A stretch of 64,000 nt of DNA from Bos javanicus (taxonomy: Eukaryota; Chordata; Mammalia; Artiodactyla; Bovidae). Positions 55,556 through 64,000 of the stretch are shown here, piece by piece (the stretch's first letter is position 1; each line of letters starts with the position of its first letter). The DNA is taken from positions 40,094,537 through 40,158,536 of the forward strand of contig NC_083868.1 in NCBI RefSeq assembly GCF_032452875.1. The letters are read 5' to 3'. The notes beneath the pieces were generated by a model. It saw only the letters and a program-made list of their open reading frames with translations. It searched no databases and was not told the origin of the DNA. The position numbers and the translations under genes were made by a program.

Positions 55556-56085
55556 ATACTCTAATACCTTCCACTGTCCTTATAAAATAATCTAAACTGC
55601 TTGCCTTGTGTACAAGGCTGCACTTGAACTAGAACTGACCACTTCTCTGACCTCATTTTTCACCCTACTCACTCTCATCCACTTTAATTCAGCCATATTG
55701 GTTTCCTTGCTATTCCTCACACTGCCAAGCCTATTCATGATTTAGGACCCCGATAAATTGATCTTTCATCTACCTATAATACTCTCTACCCACATCATCG
55801 TATGACTATTTCTTTCTATCACAAGGGTCCACAGCCCAAATCTCAATTCATCAGAAATGCTTTGCCTAATCAAAAAATCCAATGCTGCTTCCTTATTTTA
55901 TTGTCTTTGAAGCACTTTGTGCTGTTTGTTTTCTTATTCTTACCTGTGTACTATATCTAGAATTTAAATCAAAGAGAGCAGGGATATTTTCTCTCTGTCT
56001 TACCTCCACTGCTTAAAATAGAGCCATACATATAGTAGGTGCTTAATTCATGACTGCAGACTCAAAGAAATTGAATAAATTTAGT
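55556..56085 (+). mobile_element. L2 LINE 3' fragment
   Basis: The order of features fits the ancient L2 consensus: AATAATCTAAACTGCTTGCC, GTACAAGGCTGCA, CACACTGCCAAGCC, TCATCAGAAATGCTTTGCC, GAGAGCAGGGATATTTTCT and finally CATATAGTAGGTGCTTAATT. It is highly diverged, as expected of an element inactive since early mammals. Confidence 0.78.
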
Positions 56086-56509
56086 ATGAGTTGTTCTCCA
56101 GGAATTAAAGCAAACATCCGTACTATTATTTGAAGACTACATGGAATGAGAACTTGTCAGATCATTACAAAAGAAGAGAATTCAGATACAGAAAATACCT
56201 CTTTAACCAGGAAAAGAAAAGTGATGTGCAACATTTCTATAAGATCCCTTTGTCACTCTGTGTGAAATATGCACAATTTTATTCATTAACAAGATTAATA
56301 TGGCAAAAATTTCCTGGGTGCATAATATTTGCTAAGCATATATAAGTGATATTTTTTTCCCAAAGAGAAATTTAGAATATATTTCCAAAATTTATAATAT
56401 AACATAATAACTATTGATTTATAGATGAAGTGACACAATGAAATAAGTCTCACACAATGTGAATGGTAAATGGAAAGGGAAGGATATGTGGATGAGGACG
56501 GAAAGAAGG
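56086..56509. other. AT-rich stretch, nothing recognised
   Basis: About 420 bp. The 71-codon frame at 56130-56345 has no known motif. Confidence 0.45.
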
Positions 56510-56765
56510 TCTAGGCCAGCACTACTCAATAAAAGTCAAAGATACAAGTCACATATGTAACTTTGTATTTTCTAATGGCCACAATAAAAAGAGTAAAAGA
56601 AAACAGAGAAGTAATTAATACATTTTAACTACTATTTGCTACTAAGTTTTGAAGTCAAGTATGTATTTTACAATTGCAGCACATTTTAATCCAGACCAGA
56701 CACATTCCAAATGCTCCTTAGACACAAGAGTCTAATGGCCATCTTATTGCACAGTTTTGACCAGA
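56510..56765. mobile_element. Probable hAT-Charlie DNA transposon remnant (MER5-like)
   Basis: AAGTCACATATGTAACTTTG, TTTTCTAATGGCCACA and TGTATTTTACAATTGCAGCA followed by CACATTCCAAATGCTC resemble a nonautonomous hAT-Charlie element common in mammals. Terminal inverted repeats are not clear, so the call is tentative. Confidence 0.5.
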
Positions 56766-57208
56766 AGGAGATAGAATTTATTCCTTCTGTCTGGCACATG
56801 CATAAGTGAGGCTTAACTTCCTTAAGCACTGAAATGAGTTCAGTTTTTAGCAAATTGCAATTCCTTAATGCTATGTTTTGTATGTAAAAATGAATGACAA
56901 AAGTAACAAGTGAATAAAGTCATTCAACAATGCAACACAAGATCATAGGATGTCAAGAAATGGTGAATTACTTGGCATGGTACTATTAAATATGTATGAT
57001 GAGAGAATAAACACAAAAGGTAGATACAGCAGAAAGAAGATGAGAGGTTAAATATTCATGATAAGGAGTTGAAAAATCGTATCCTAAAACATGGGAAGAA
57101 TTTGCAACAGGAGATTTTGTGTTTTGGAAGAAACAGAACAAATAAGAGGTTGTATGCGTTACACACACACAAACGTACACATGTGTCTCTGTGTATAAAA
57201 TCTATCTT
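56766..57208. other. Unassigned stretch
   Basis: About 440 bp, AT-rich, with a short AC run near 57160-57172. Nothing recognised. Confidence 0.45.
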
Positions 57209-59025
57209 TCATATACATCAGATCAGATCAGTCGCTCAGTCGTGTCCGACTCTTTGCGAACCCATGAATCGCAGCATGCCAGGCCTCCCAGTCCATCACA
57301 AACTCCTGGAGTTTACTCAGACTCACGTCTGTCAAGTCAGTGATGCCATCCAGCCATCTCATCCTCTGTCGTCCCCTTCTCCTCTTGTCCCTAATCCTTC
57401 CCAGAATCAGAGTCTTTTCCAATGAGTTAACTCTTCGCATGAGGTGGCCAAAGTACTGGAGTTTCAGCTTTAGCATCATTCCTTCCAAAGAACACCCAGG
57501 GCTGATCTTCTTCACAATTGACTGGTTGGATCTCCTTGCAGTCCAAGAGACTTTCAAGAGTCTTCTCCACACCACAGTTCAAAAGCATCAATTCTTCGGC
57601 GCTCTGCCTTCTTCACAGTCCAACTCTCACATCCATACATGACCACAGGAAAAACCATAGCCTTGACTAGACAAACCTTTGTTGGCAAAGTAATGTCTCT
57701 GCTTTTGAATATGCTATCTAGGTTGGTCATAACTTTCCTTCCAAGGAGTAAGCATCCTTTAATTTCATGGCTGCAGTTACCATCTGCAGTGATTTTTGAG
57801 CCCAGAAAATTAAAGTCTGACACTGTTTCTGCTGTTTCCCCATCTATTTCCCATGAAGTGATGGGACCAGATGCCATGATCTTTGTTTTCTGAATGTTGA
57901 GCTGTAAGCCAACTTTTTCACTCTCCTCTTTCACTTTCATCAAGAGGCTTTTTAGTTCCTCTTCACTTTCTGCCATGAGGGTGGTGTCATCTGCATATCT
58001 GAGGTTATTGATATTTCTCTCTGCAATCTTGATTCCAGCTTGTGCTTCTTCCAGTCCAGCGTTTCTCATGATGTACTCTGCATATAAGTTAAATAAACAG
58101 GGTGGCAATATACAGCCTTGACGTACTCCTTTTCCTGTTTGGAACCAGTCTGTTGTTCCATGTCCAGTTCTAACTGTTGCTTCCTGACCTGCATACAAAT
58201 TTCTCAAGAGGCAGGTCAGGTGGTCTGGTATTCCCATCTCTTTCAGAATTTTTCACAGTTTATTGTGATCCACACAGTCAAAGGCTTTGGCATAGTCAAT
58301 AAAGCTGAAATAGATGTTTCTCTGGAACTCTCTGGCTTTTTCGATGATCCAGCGGATGTTGGCAATTTGATCTCTGGTTTCTCTGCCTTTTCTAAAACCA
58401 GCTTGAACATCAGGAAGTTCACGGTTCACATATTGCTGGAGCCCGGCTTGGAGAATTTTGAGCATTACTTTACTAGCATGTGAGATGAGTGACATTATGC
58501 AGTACTTTGAGCATTCTTTGGCATTGCCTTTCTTTGGGATTGGAATGAAAACTGACCTTTTCCAGTCCTGTGGCCACTGCTGAGTTTTCCAAATTTGCTG
58601 GCATGTTGAGTGCAGCACTTTCAGGATTTGGATTAGCTCAACTGGAATTCCATCACCTCCACTAGCTTTGTTCGTAGTGATGCTTTCTAAGGCCCACTTG
58701 ACTTCACATTCCAGGATGTCTGCCTCTAGGTCAGTGATCACACCATCGTGATTATCTGGGTTGTGAAGATCTTTTTTACACAGTTCTATGTATTCTTGCC
58801 ATCTCTTCTTAATATCTTCTGCTTCTGTTAGGTCCATACCATTTCTGTCCTTTATCGAGCCCATCTTTGCATGAAATGTTCCTATAGTATTTCTGATTTT
58901 CTTGAAGAGATCTCTACTCTTTCCCATTCTGTTGTTTTCCTCTATTTCTTTGCATTGATCGCTGAAGAAGGCTTTCTTATCTCTTTTTGCTATTCTTTCG
59001 AACTCTGCATTCAGATGTTTATATC

Positions 59026-59033
<8 letters not shown>
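57209..59033 (-). mobile_element. Long BovB LINE (1.8 kb), best preserved copy, 10-bp TSD
   Basis: The element (57219-59023) runs from the CAGATCAGATCAGTCGCTCA terminus to a 5' truncation in ORF2 at GAACTCTGCATTCAGATG. The exact repeat TCATATACAT lies at 57209-57218 and 59024-59033. It is the only copy here to retain most of the reverse transcriptase domain. The right TSD merges into a TA microsatellite. Confidence 0.95.
57228..58927 (-). pseudogene. BovB ORF2 reverse transcriptase pseudogene, two lesions
   Basis: Read on the minus strand, the frame opens at 58927 (MGKSRDLFKKI). It holds reverse transcriptase motif A (FIDYAKAFDCVDH), motif B (GVRQGCILPPCLFNLY) and the catalytic YADD at 57986-57997, then the C-terminal CESWTVKKAERRRID region. 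Only two lesions break it: a nonsense codon (TGA) at 58253-58255 and a one-base loss near 57568, where other copies have one more A. The protein would have primed and copied BovB RNA and Bov SINE RNAs. The endonuclease domain lies upstream of the truncation and is absent, so the copy could not move on its own. Confidence 0.9.

Positions 59034-59075
<42 letters not shown>
59026..59075. repeat. TA microsatellite
   Basis: About 20 or more TA units, apparently seeded by the ATATACAT target-site duplication of the BovB. Confidence 0.95.
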
Positions 59076-59079
<4 letters not shown>

Positions 59080-59147
59080 TGAGAGAGAGCTGGAGAGAGA
59101 GGAACCAAGAAAGGGAAAGAGAAAGGGAAAGGGAGAAGAAAATGGAA
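59076..59147. repeat. Purine-rich GA tract
   Basis: GAGAGAGAG followed by AAAGGGAAAGAGAAAGGGAA; about 70 bases with almost no pyrimidines on the plus strand. Confidence 0.85.
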
Positions 59148-59464
59148 AGTTCTGTTTCAGGGAGTTGACATGAAATTGTGAAGCCTGGCAAGTTCAAGAT
59201 CTTCAAGGTAGGCTGCTAGACTGGAGAGATGATAGAGATGTAGAGAATATGTTGTGGAAAGAGAACTGAATCCACCTGAGTAACTGGTTTACTAATACCA
59301 AATATATAAATAGAAGCTATTATATAAATTTACATTGCAAGCTACTGATATTTTACAGAGCCTCTATAATTCATTTAAAAATTAGTTTGGATAATTATGA
59401 TGTACAGAAAATTATAAAATCAAAATAATCAAAGTAGTACCTATATACTATCAAGTATGTAATA
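59148..59464. other. AT-rich stretch, nothing recognised
   Basis: About 315 bp without a recognisable element. Confidence 0.45.
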
Positions 59465-59675
59465 GGTTGGGCTTGCCAGGTGGCACAGTAAAGAATCCAC
59501 CTGCTAATGCAGGAGACACAAGAGATGTGAGTTTGACCCCTGGGTCAGGAAGATCTCCTGGAGTAGGAAGATCACTCCAGTAATTTTTCCTGGAAAATTC
59601 CATGGAGAGAAGTGCCCAGCAGCCTACAGTTCATGGAGTCACAATGAGTCAGACATGACTGAGTACACACACATA
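59465..59675 (+). mobile_element. Bov-tA SINE, diverged
   Basis: GGTTGGGCTTGCCAGGTGGC, GAGTTTGACCCCTGGGTC, GAAGATCTCCTGGA and GAGTCAGACATGACTGAGTA follow forward Bov-tA. Confidence 0.87.
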
Positions 59676-59904
59676 TAAAAGTTGTTAAATATTAGGACTG
59701 TATTAATGCTTTATACAAGTAATTATAATCACCTCTTTCATGTGTTTTAAAATTATATTTATTTAATTCTAACACTACTTGGCTTCTTTATATAACACAG
59801 ATCCAACCAGTTGCAACATGCAATCGATACACTTGCAGTTTCCAGATAGTTGCAGCAGAATTCATATGTCCTTAGAAAATTTTAAAACAGGTTTGTCAGT
59901 TGAG

Positions 59905-59950
59905 TTGCGGTCACAGAGTTGGACATGACTGAGCAACTGAGCAACAACAA
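59905..59950 (+). mobile_element. SINE/BovB 3' tail fragment
   Basis: CACAGAGTTGGACATGACTGAGCAACTGAGCAACAAC matches the shared 3' tail of Bov-tA and BovB. Only the last 40-45 bp is present. Confidence 0.7.
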
Positions 59951-61511
59951 TGAACAGCAAAATTGAGCTGCAGGGATTCAATCTCGCCTGTAAAATAATA
60001 TGATGACCATGAGGCTAGTAATAATTCATATTTTGCCCACAACTTAAATAGTATTAGCTATTAACTTGAAAAAAAAAGTGTTAACAAATAAAGTCCTGAT
60101 ACAATGTTAACAATTAATGTTTTAAAAGGTCTAACAGTTAACAAAGCCATAACAAAGGTTCTTTCCACTAAATGTGTTAACAAAAATTAATTCCTTCCAC
60201 AATTTATAGAATCATTGAAATAGTGACTTAGACTTTATTAAGTATACCCTGGGATTAATTTAGACACTTCTAGAAAATGTATTAATTTTTTTAGGCCTCT
60301 AGGGTACCATTTGGTAAATTGATATTTTACCATATTAAATGGTACCTAAATAATTAAAGTACTATCTTGTCTCTTATCTTAACCCTGAACTTTTCAACTG
60401 TTAAAGACAAATATAGCCTAGGGTATTTTAAGTTGAAATATCAAATAAAAAGTTAATGGTGGGCAGAGGTTGATGGGTGCCTGAGAGTTAGGCAGGCTTC
60501 GCATTTCCTAATAACTCAGACAAGATGGATTGTCAAATCTCTGTGGAGCTGATTAAAAACATTTGCTTCACAGACACATAGAGAAGATTCTCTTCCTACT
60601 TTAATCTCAGCCCTAAGCATTCTATGGTTTGCAATCTGCTAATTTCTACAAAGTTATCTTGTGGCATTTTCATCTTTTGAGTATTTTATATTAAGTATAT
60701 TTCAAAATTATCTATTCTTCTATGATTATTTAAATTATGCCTTTTACTTTAATATGTTATGTATTTTCTAAGTGGTAGGTTAATGTTGTGACAACTTTGA
60801 ACAACTCCTATCCTAACCCCCACCACTCGTTCTACTGACATAATCACTGTTGTCTATTTAGTGTCGATTTCTCCAAATAATATCCTATGCCATCTAATGC
60901 ACATTATATGGCTTTATACATATAAAATATATTTATATACATGTACTCATTAGGATACATGTTTATTGATGTATATGATATGTATGTTTATGTAAATGTA
61001 TCATAAACTTTGTATCTTTCCTTCATACAACTAAATGACATATCTTTCAATCCTTTTAGCAAAGCAAAAAGTTTCATGAAGATAAACTATATTTTCTTTC
61101 CCCATTACCTTATAGATGGATATTTAGATCAGTTGGATTCTCTTAGATGCTGCTTAAACAAACAGTAAGTAGATTATCATCTCTCACTACAAGAAATATG
61201 GAGATTGTGTGTTTTCAAAGATGGATAAATCAGAAATACTGTTCAAATTCCCAGATTACTTTCTGTATCTATGCTTAGGCATCTTCATCATTTTGAAATT
61301 CCCCTCATGATCATAAAATATTGCAATTATGCCTGCCAACACTTCCTCACATAGCCACATTTACAGACAGAGAATAGGAAGTTATTTACGTAGGACCAAA
61401 GTTCATATCAAGTACCATTTTTCTGGAACGTTGTAATGGTTAATTTTATGTGTGAACTTGACTGAACCAAGGGATGTCCAGAGAGCTAGCAAAACATTTT
61501 TTGGGGGTGTG
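59951..61511. other. AT-rich stretch, nothing recognised
   Basis: About 1.56 kb with no gene or repeat that I can name. TA-rich sequence lies around 60915-60990. Confidence 0.45.
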
Positions 61512-61749
61512 ACTGTGTCTCTTGAGGACTTCCCTAGTGGCTCAGATGGTAAAGCATCTGTCTAAAATGTGGGAGACCCAGGTTTGAGCCCTGGGTTGGG
61601 AAGATCCCCTGGAGAAGGAAATGGCAACCCACTTCAGTACTATTGCCTGGAAAATCCCATGGACAGAGGAGCCTGGAAGGCTACAGTCTATGGGGTCGCA
61701 AAGAGTCGGACACGACTGAGCGACTTCACTTCACTTTCACTGTGTCTCT
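61512..61749 (+). mobile_element. Bov-tA SINE with 11-bp TSD
   Basis: The body (61523-61738) has the tRNA-like head GGACTTCCCTAGTGGCTCAG, a B-box-like GGTTTGAGCCC and the tail CGACTTCACTTCACTTTC. The exact repeat ACTGTGTCTCT lies at 61512-61522 and 61739-61749. Well preserved. Confidence 0.95.
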
Positions 61750-61771
61750 AGAAAAGAATAGCATTTGAGTT

Positions 61772-61820
61772 GGGGTCACAAAGAGTCGGACACGACTGAG
61801 CGACTGAACTGAACTGAATT
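61772..61820 (+). mobile_element. Minimal BovB 3' end
   Basis: GGGGTCACAAAGAGTCGGAC to GCGACTGAACTGAACTGAA: the last 45-50 bp of BovB, identical to well-preserved copies. It sits 22 bp after a Bov-tA but ends with the BovB-specific GAACTGAACTGAA. Confidence 0.85.
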
Positions 61821-61950
61821 ATAATAGGTCAAATTTGATTCATCAATTGTAACAAAATGTCAGAACAGGGGGTGTCTGGGAAGTCTTTGTACATTCTCCT
61901 CAAATTTTTTGTGTGTAGAACTGCTCCAAAATGTGTTTTAAAAGCACACA
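61821..61950 (+). mobile_element. Old L1 3' terminal fragment
   Basis: TTCATCAATTGTAACAAAAT, then TACATTCTCCTCAAATTTT and GAACTGCTCCAAAA, is the order found at the end of old L1M 3'UTRs; compare 62560-62690. Confidence 0.65.
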
Positions 61951-62004
61951 GGGGATAAAGAGAGACAGAAATTATTTATCAAGTCATGGAAAGCCATGAG
62001 TGCA

Positions 62005-62228
62005 TGTGTGTTAAGTCACTTCATTTGTATTAGACTCTTTGTGACCTTCTGGACTGTAGCCCCCCAGGTTCCTCTGTCCATGGGATTCTCCAGGCAGGAA
62101 TACTGGAGTGAGTTGCCATGCCCTCCTCCAGGGGATCTTCCTGATCCAGGGATCAAACCCGTCTGTGTCTCTTATATCTCCTGCCCTGACAGGCGGGTTC
62201 TTTAACACTAGCACCACTTAGGAAGCTT
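62005..62228 (-). mobile_element. Bov-tA SINE, diverged
   Basis: GTTAAGTCACTTCATTTGTA, CTGTCCATGGGATTCTCCAG and CTTCCTGATCCAGGGATC, ending at the tRNA-like head TTTAACACTAGCACCACTTA. Confidence 0.87.
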
Positions 62229-62269
62229 TGGTGAAACATTAAATGAATATTGATAGCTGAAAAAAATTA

Positions 62270-62715
62270 ATTTGAAAAGTCTGCATGCTGTGTGATTCCA
62301 ACATATGGCATTCTAGAAAAAGCAAACTATGGAGGCAATAGAAGATGGTGGTTATCAAGGGTTTGAGGCAAGGGTAGAGATAATAGGTACAGCAATGATA
62401 TTTTTAGGGCAATGAAACTATTGTGTGTGAGGTTGTAATGGTAGATACATGTCCTTACATATTTGTCAAAACTCATAGAATGCACAGCACAAAGAGCAAA
62501 GCGTCATGCAAACTATAAACTTTGGGTAGTAATAATGTCTTAATGTAGTCTCATCATTTGTAACAAATGTACCAGCCTAATGCAGGCTATTGATATTGGG
62601 CAGATGATATGTGGGTGGAGACAGGAAGTATAAGGGAACTATCTGTAGTTCCCACTTATTTCTCTGCAAACCTTAAACCGTTCTAAAAATTAAAATGTTA
62701 ATTTTTTAAAAAAGA
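62270..62715 (+). mobile_element. Old L1 3'UTR (L1M type)
   Basis: AGCAAACTATGGAGGCAATA, TTTTTAGGGCAATGAAACTA, TGGTAGATACATGTC, CATAGAATGCACAGCAC, ACTTTGGGTAGTAATAATG, CATTTGTAACAAATGTACCA and a final CTAAAAATTAAAATG follow the complete old L1M 3'UTR in order. Confidence 0.85.
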
Positions 62716-64000
62716 AAAAGAAGAAAAGGAACCTTCATAAGTAAATAAAAAGCATTTCTGAGAGCTGTGATCAAAACAAAATGCTTGTAGAATATTCATT
62801 TCTTGAGAGTATGGATTCAGTGGAATAATGGCATAATTGAAAAGAACTCAAACTAGAATATGCAAAGAGAAGCAAAGCTTTCTTTTTTTCTAAAAGCCAT
62901 TTTTTTTAATTCATATAATTAACAGGAAATACACCATGCAGAAAAATATAAAGGCAGAGGTTAATGTTTTTCCTTTTTATTATGGCTCTGTTGTTATGAA
63001 GATTAGGAAATAACATTGCCCGACCTCCAGTGAACTGTAACAGAAATATTGAAAGGAAGCACAAATAAAAAGACTATAATATTGAAATTCTAGAAAAACT
63101 AGAACAAGTTCAACAAGTACTAAGATTTTTAAGGAGTCAGCAACTTACCATTGTAATTATGAACAATTTTGAGGTATTATGAAAGTCAGCTTTTGAAACC
63201 TAAAAGAAAGCATTTATACTATGTTTTACAAGAAAAATTTAAAGACAGATAAATAGAAAGAAATGTGGATAAAGATATAGATACTTATATAGACACAGAA
63301 AGTGAAGATAGATTATTATTACATGGAATCTTGAGAAGAAATTAGAATGCAATGTGAATCAAATTGCCATCATCCAGGCAAACATAAGTAACTGGAGCAA
63401 TCAGGACCAGCAGTGTTCCGAAGTGAAGTGCTACTAGCCTCAGTCAGTATCCTCTTATCTTAGATAATGAGGTCAAGTAGACAAAGGGAAAGGATAGCGA
63501 TGATTTGTATTGATTTCTTTATATTTTTGACCCGACACCTTATGAAATCATTGTTGACAAGCTAAGTCCAATTGCATTCACTGTTATGGTGAATGACCGA
63601 ATAATAATCAACTTTTACCTTAGCTCATATAGCAGCTATCAATGGATCTGCCTCAGCTCTAAGGGCTTAAATATCTGAGAGAAATATTCAGAATGAGATT
63701 ATCTTTAAAAGGAACAAAACCAAATTCTAAATGAGTTTAAAATTTTGGTGATAGAATCTCTTCAACAACTGGATAAAACTCTACAGAGAGATGTGGAAGA
63801 TATGTATATCACAGAAAAAAAATATATAGAAAGGTAGATACAGCTGTGAATTTTGGGGGGAAAAAGTATTTTTTTTTAAAAGCTGACAAGTAACAAGAAT
63901 TGGTCATTCAATTCTCTTGAAAAATAGATACAATTAAAATATAATGCTTTCCTAATGTAAAATGCATGCTTTATTGAAAACATTTGTTCACATACTGAAC
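62716..64000. other. AT-rich stretch, nothing recognised
   Basis: About 1.28 kb to the window end. No gene or repeat could be named. Confidence 0.45.

Noticed and set aside
55556..56085. C/T-rich stretch as a gene fragment
   Set aside because: The order of motifs follows an L2 LINE 3' end, ending in the typical ATAGTAGGTGCTTAAT sequence.
58871..59173. 100-codon frame with a (YI)n stretch
   Set aside because: It is the translation of the TA microsatellite and GA tract next to antisense BovB.

Overview
This window reads as intergenic or intronic DNA of a ruminant of the family Bovidae, most likely cattle or a close relative. The evidence is its repeat set: the ruminant LINE-1 called L1-BT, the RTE-clade LINE BovB (ending in the CAGTTCAGTTCAG / GAACTGAACTG signature) and the SINEs derived from it (Bov-tA with a tRNA-like head, the Bov-A2 dimer, and a single Bov-A monomer). 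Older mammalian layers (L1M 3' ends, an L2, a probable hAT-Charlie remnant, LTR-like blocks) lie beneath. I found no convincing host protein-coding gene, exon set, tRNA or rRNA. The only intact protein genes belong to a retrotransposon.

Layout. 1-4.2 kb: BovB and old L1 3' ends, including a BovB flanked by an unusually long (47-50 bp) duplication. 4.23-11.99 kb: one complete L1-BT with 5'UTR, ORF1 (308 aa), ORF2 (1272 aa), 3'UTR, poly(A) and a 15-bp target-site duplication (TSD). 12.6-16.2 kb: a SINE cluster. 16.2-19.8 kb: mostly unassigned. 19.8-23.1 kb: nested insertions (L1 and Bov-tA inside a BovB; Bov-tA and BovB stacked at one site inside an old L1). 25.6-28.4 kb: a decayed L1 3' half and a BovB with an inverted 5' segment. 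29-36.6 kb: SINEs, two GC-richer blocks of unknown origin, a BovB. 37.4-40.5 kb: BovB and a short L1-BT tail fused to a perfect 48-bp inverted repeat. 42.1-47.6 kb: an L1-BT inserted inside an older L1. 48.5-49.5 kb: a 643-bp solo LTR inside a BovB. 51.5-59.1 kb: three more BovB copies, an L2 and a probable DNA transposon; the last BovB (1.8 kb) retains most of its reverse transcriptase frame. 59.1-64 kb: SINEs, L1M 3' ends and unassigned AT-rich DNA.

How the parts relate. The L1-BT at 4.23-11.97 kb has every part needed for autonomous target-primed reverse transcription. The many 5'-truncated L1-BT and BovB copies show the same process. The Bov-tA and Bov-A2 SINEs share their 3' end with BovB, which is known to supply their machinery. 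Coordinates of old repeats are approximate (about 5-20 bp). Family names come from sequence recognition, not a database search.
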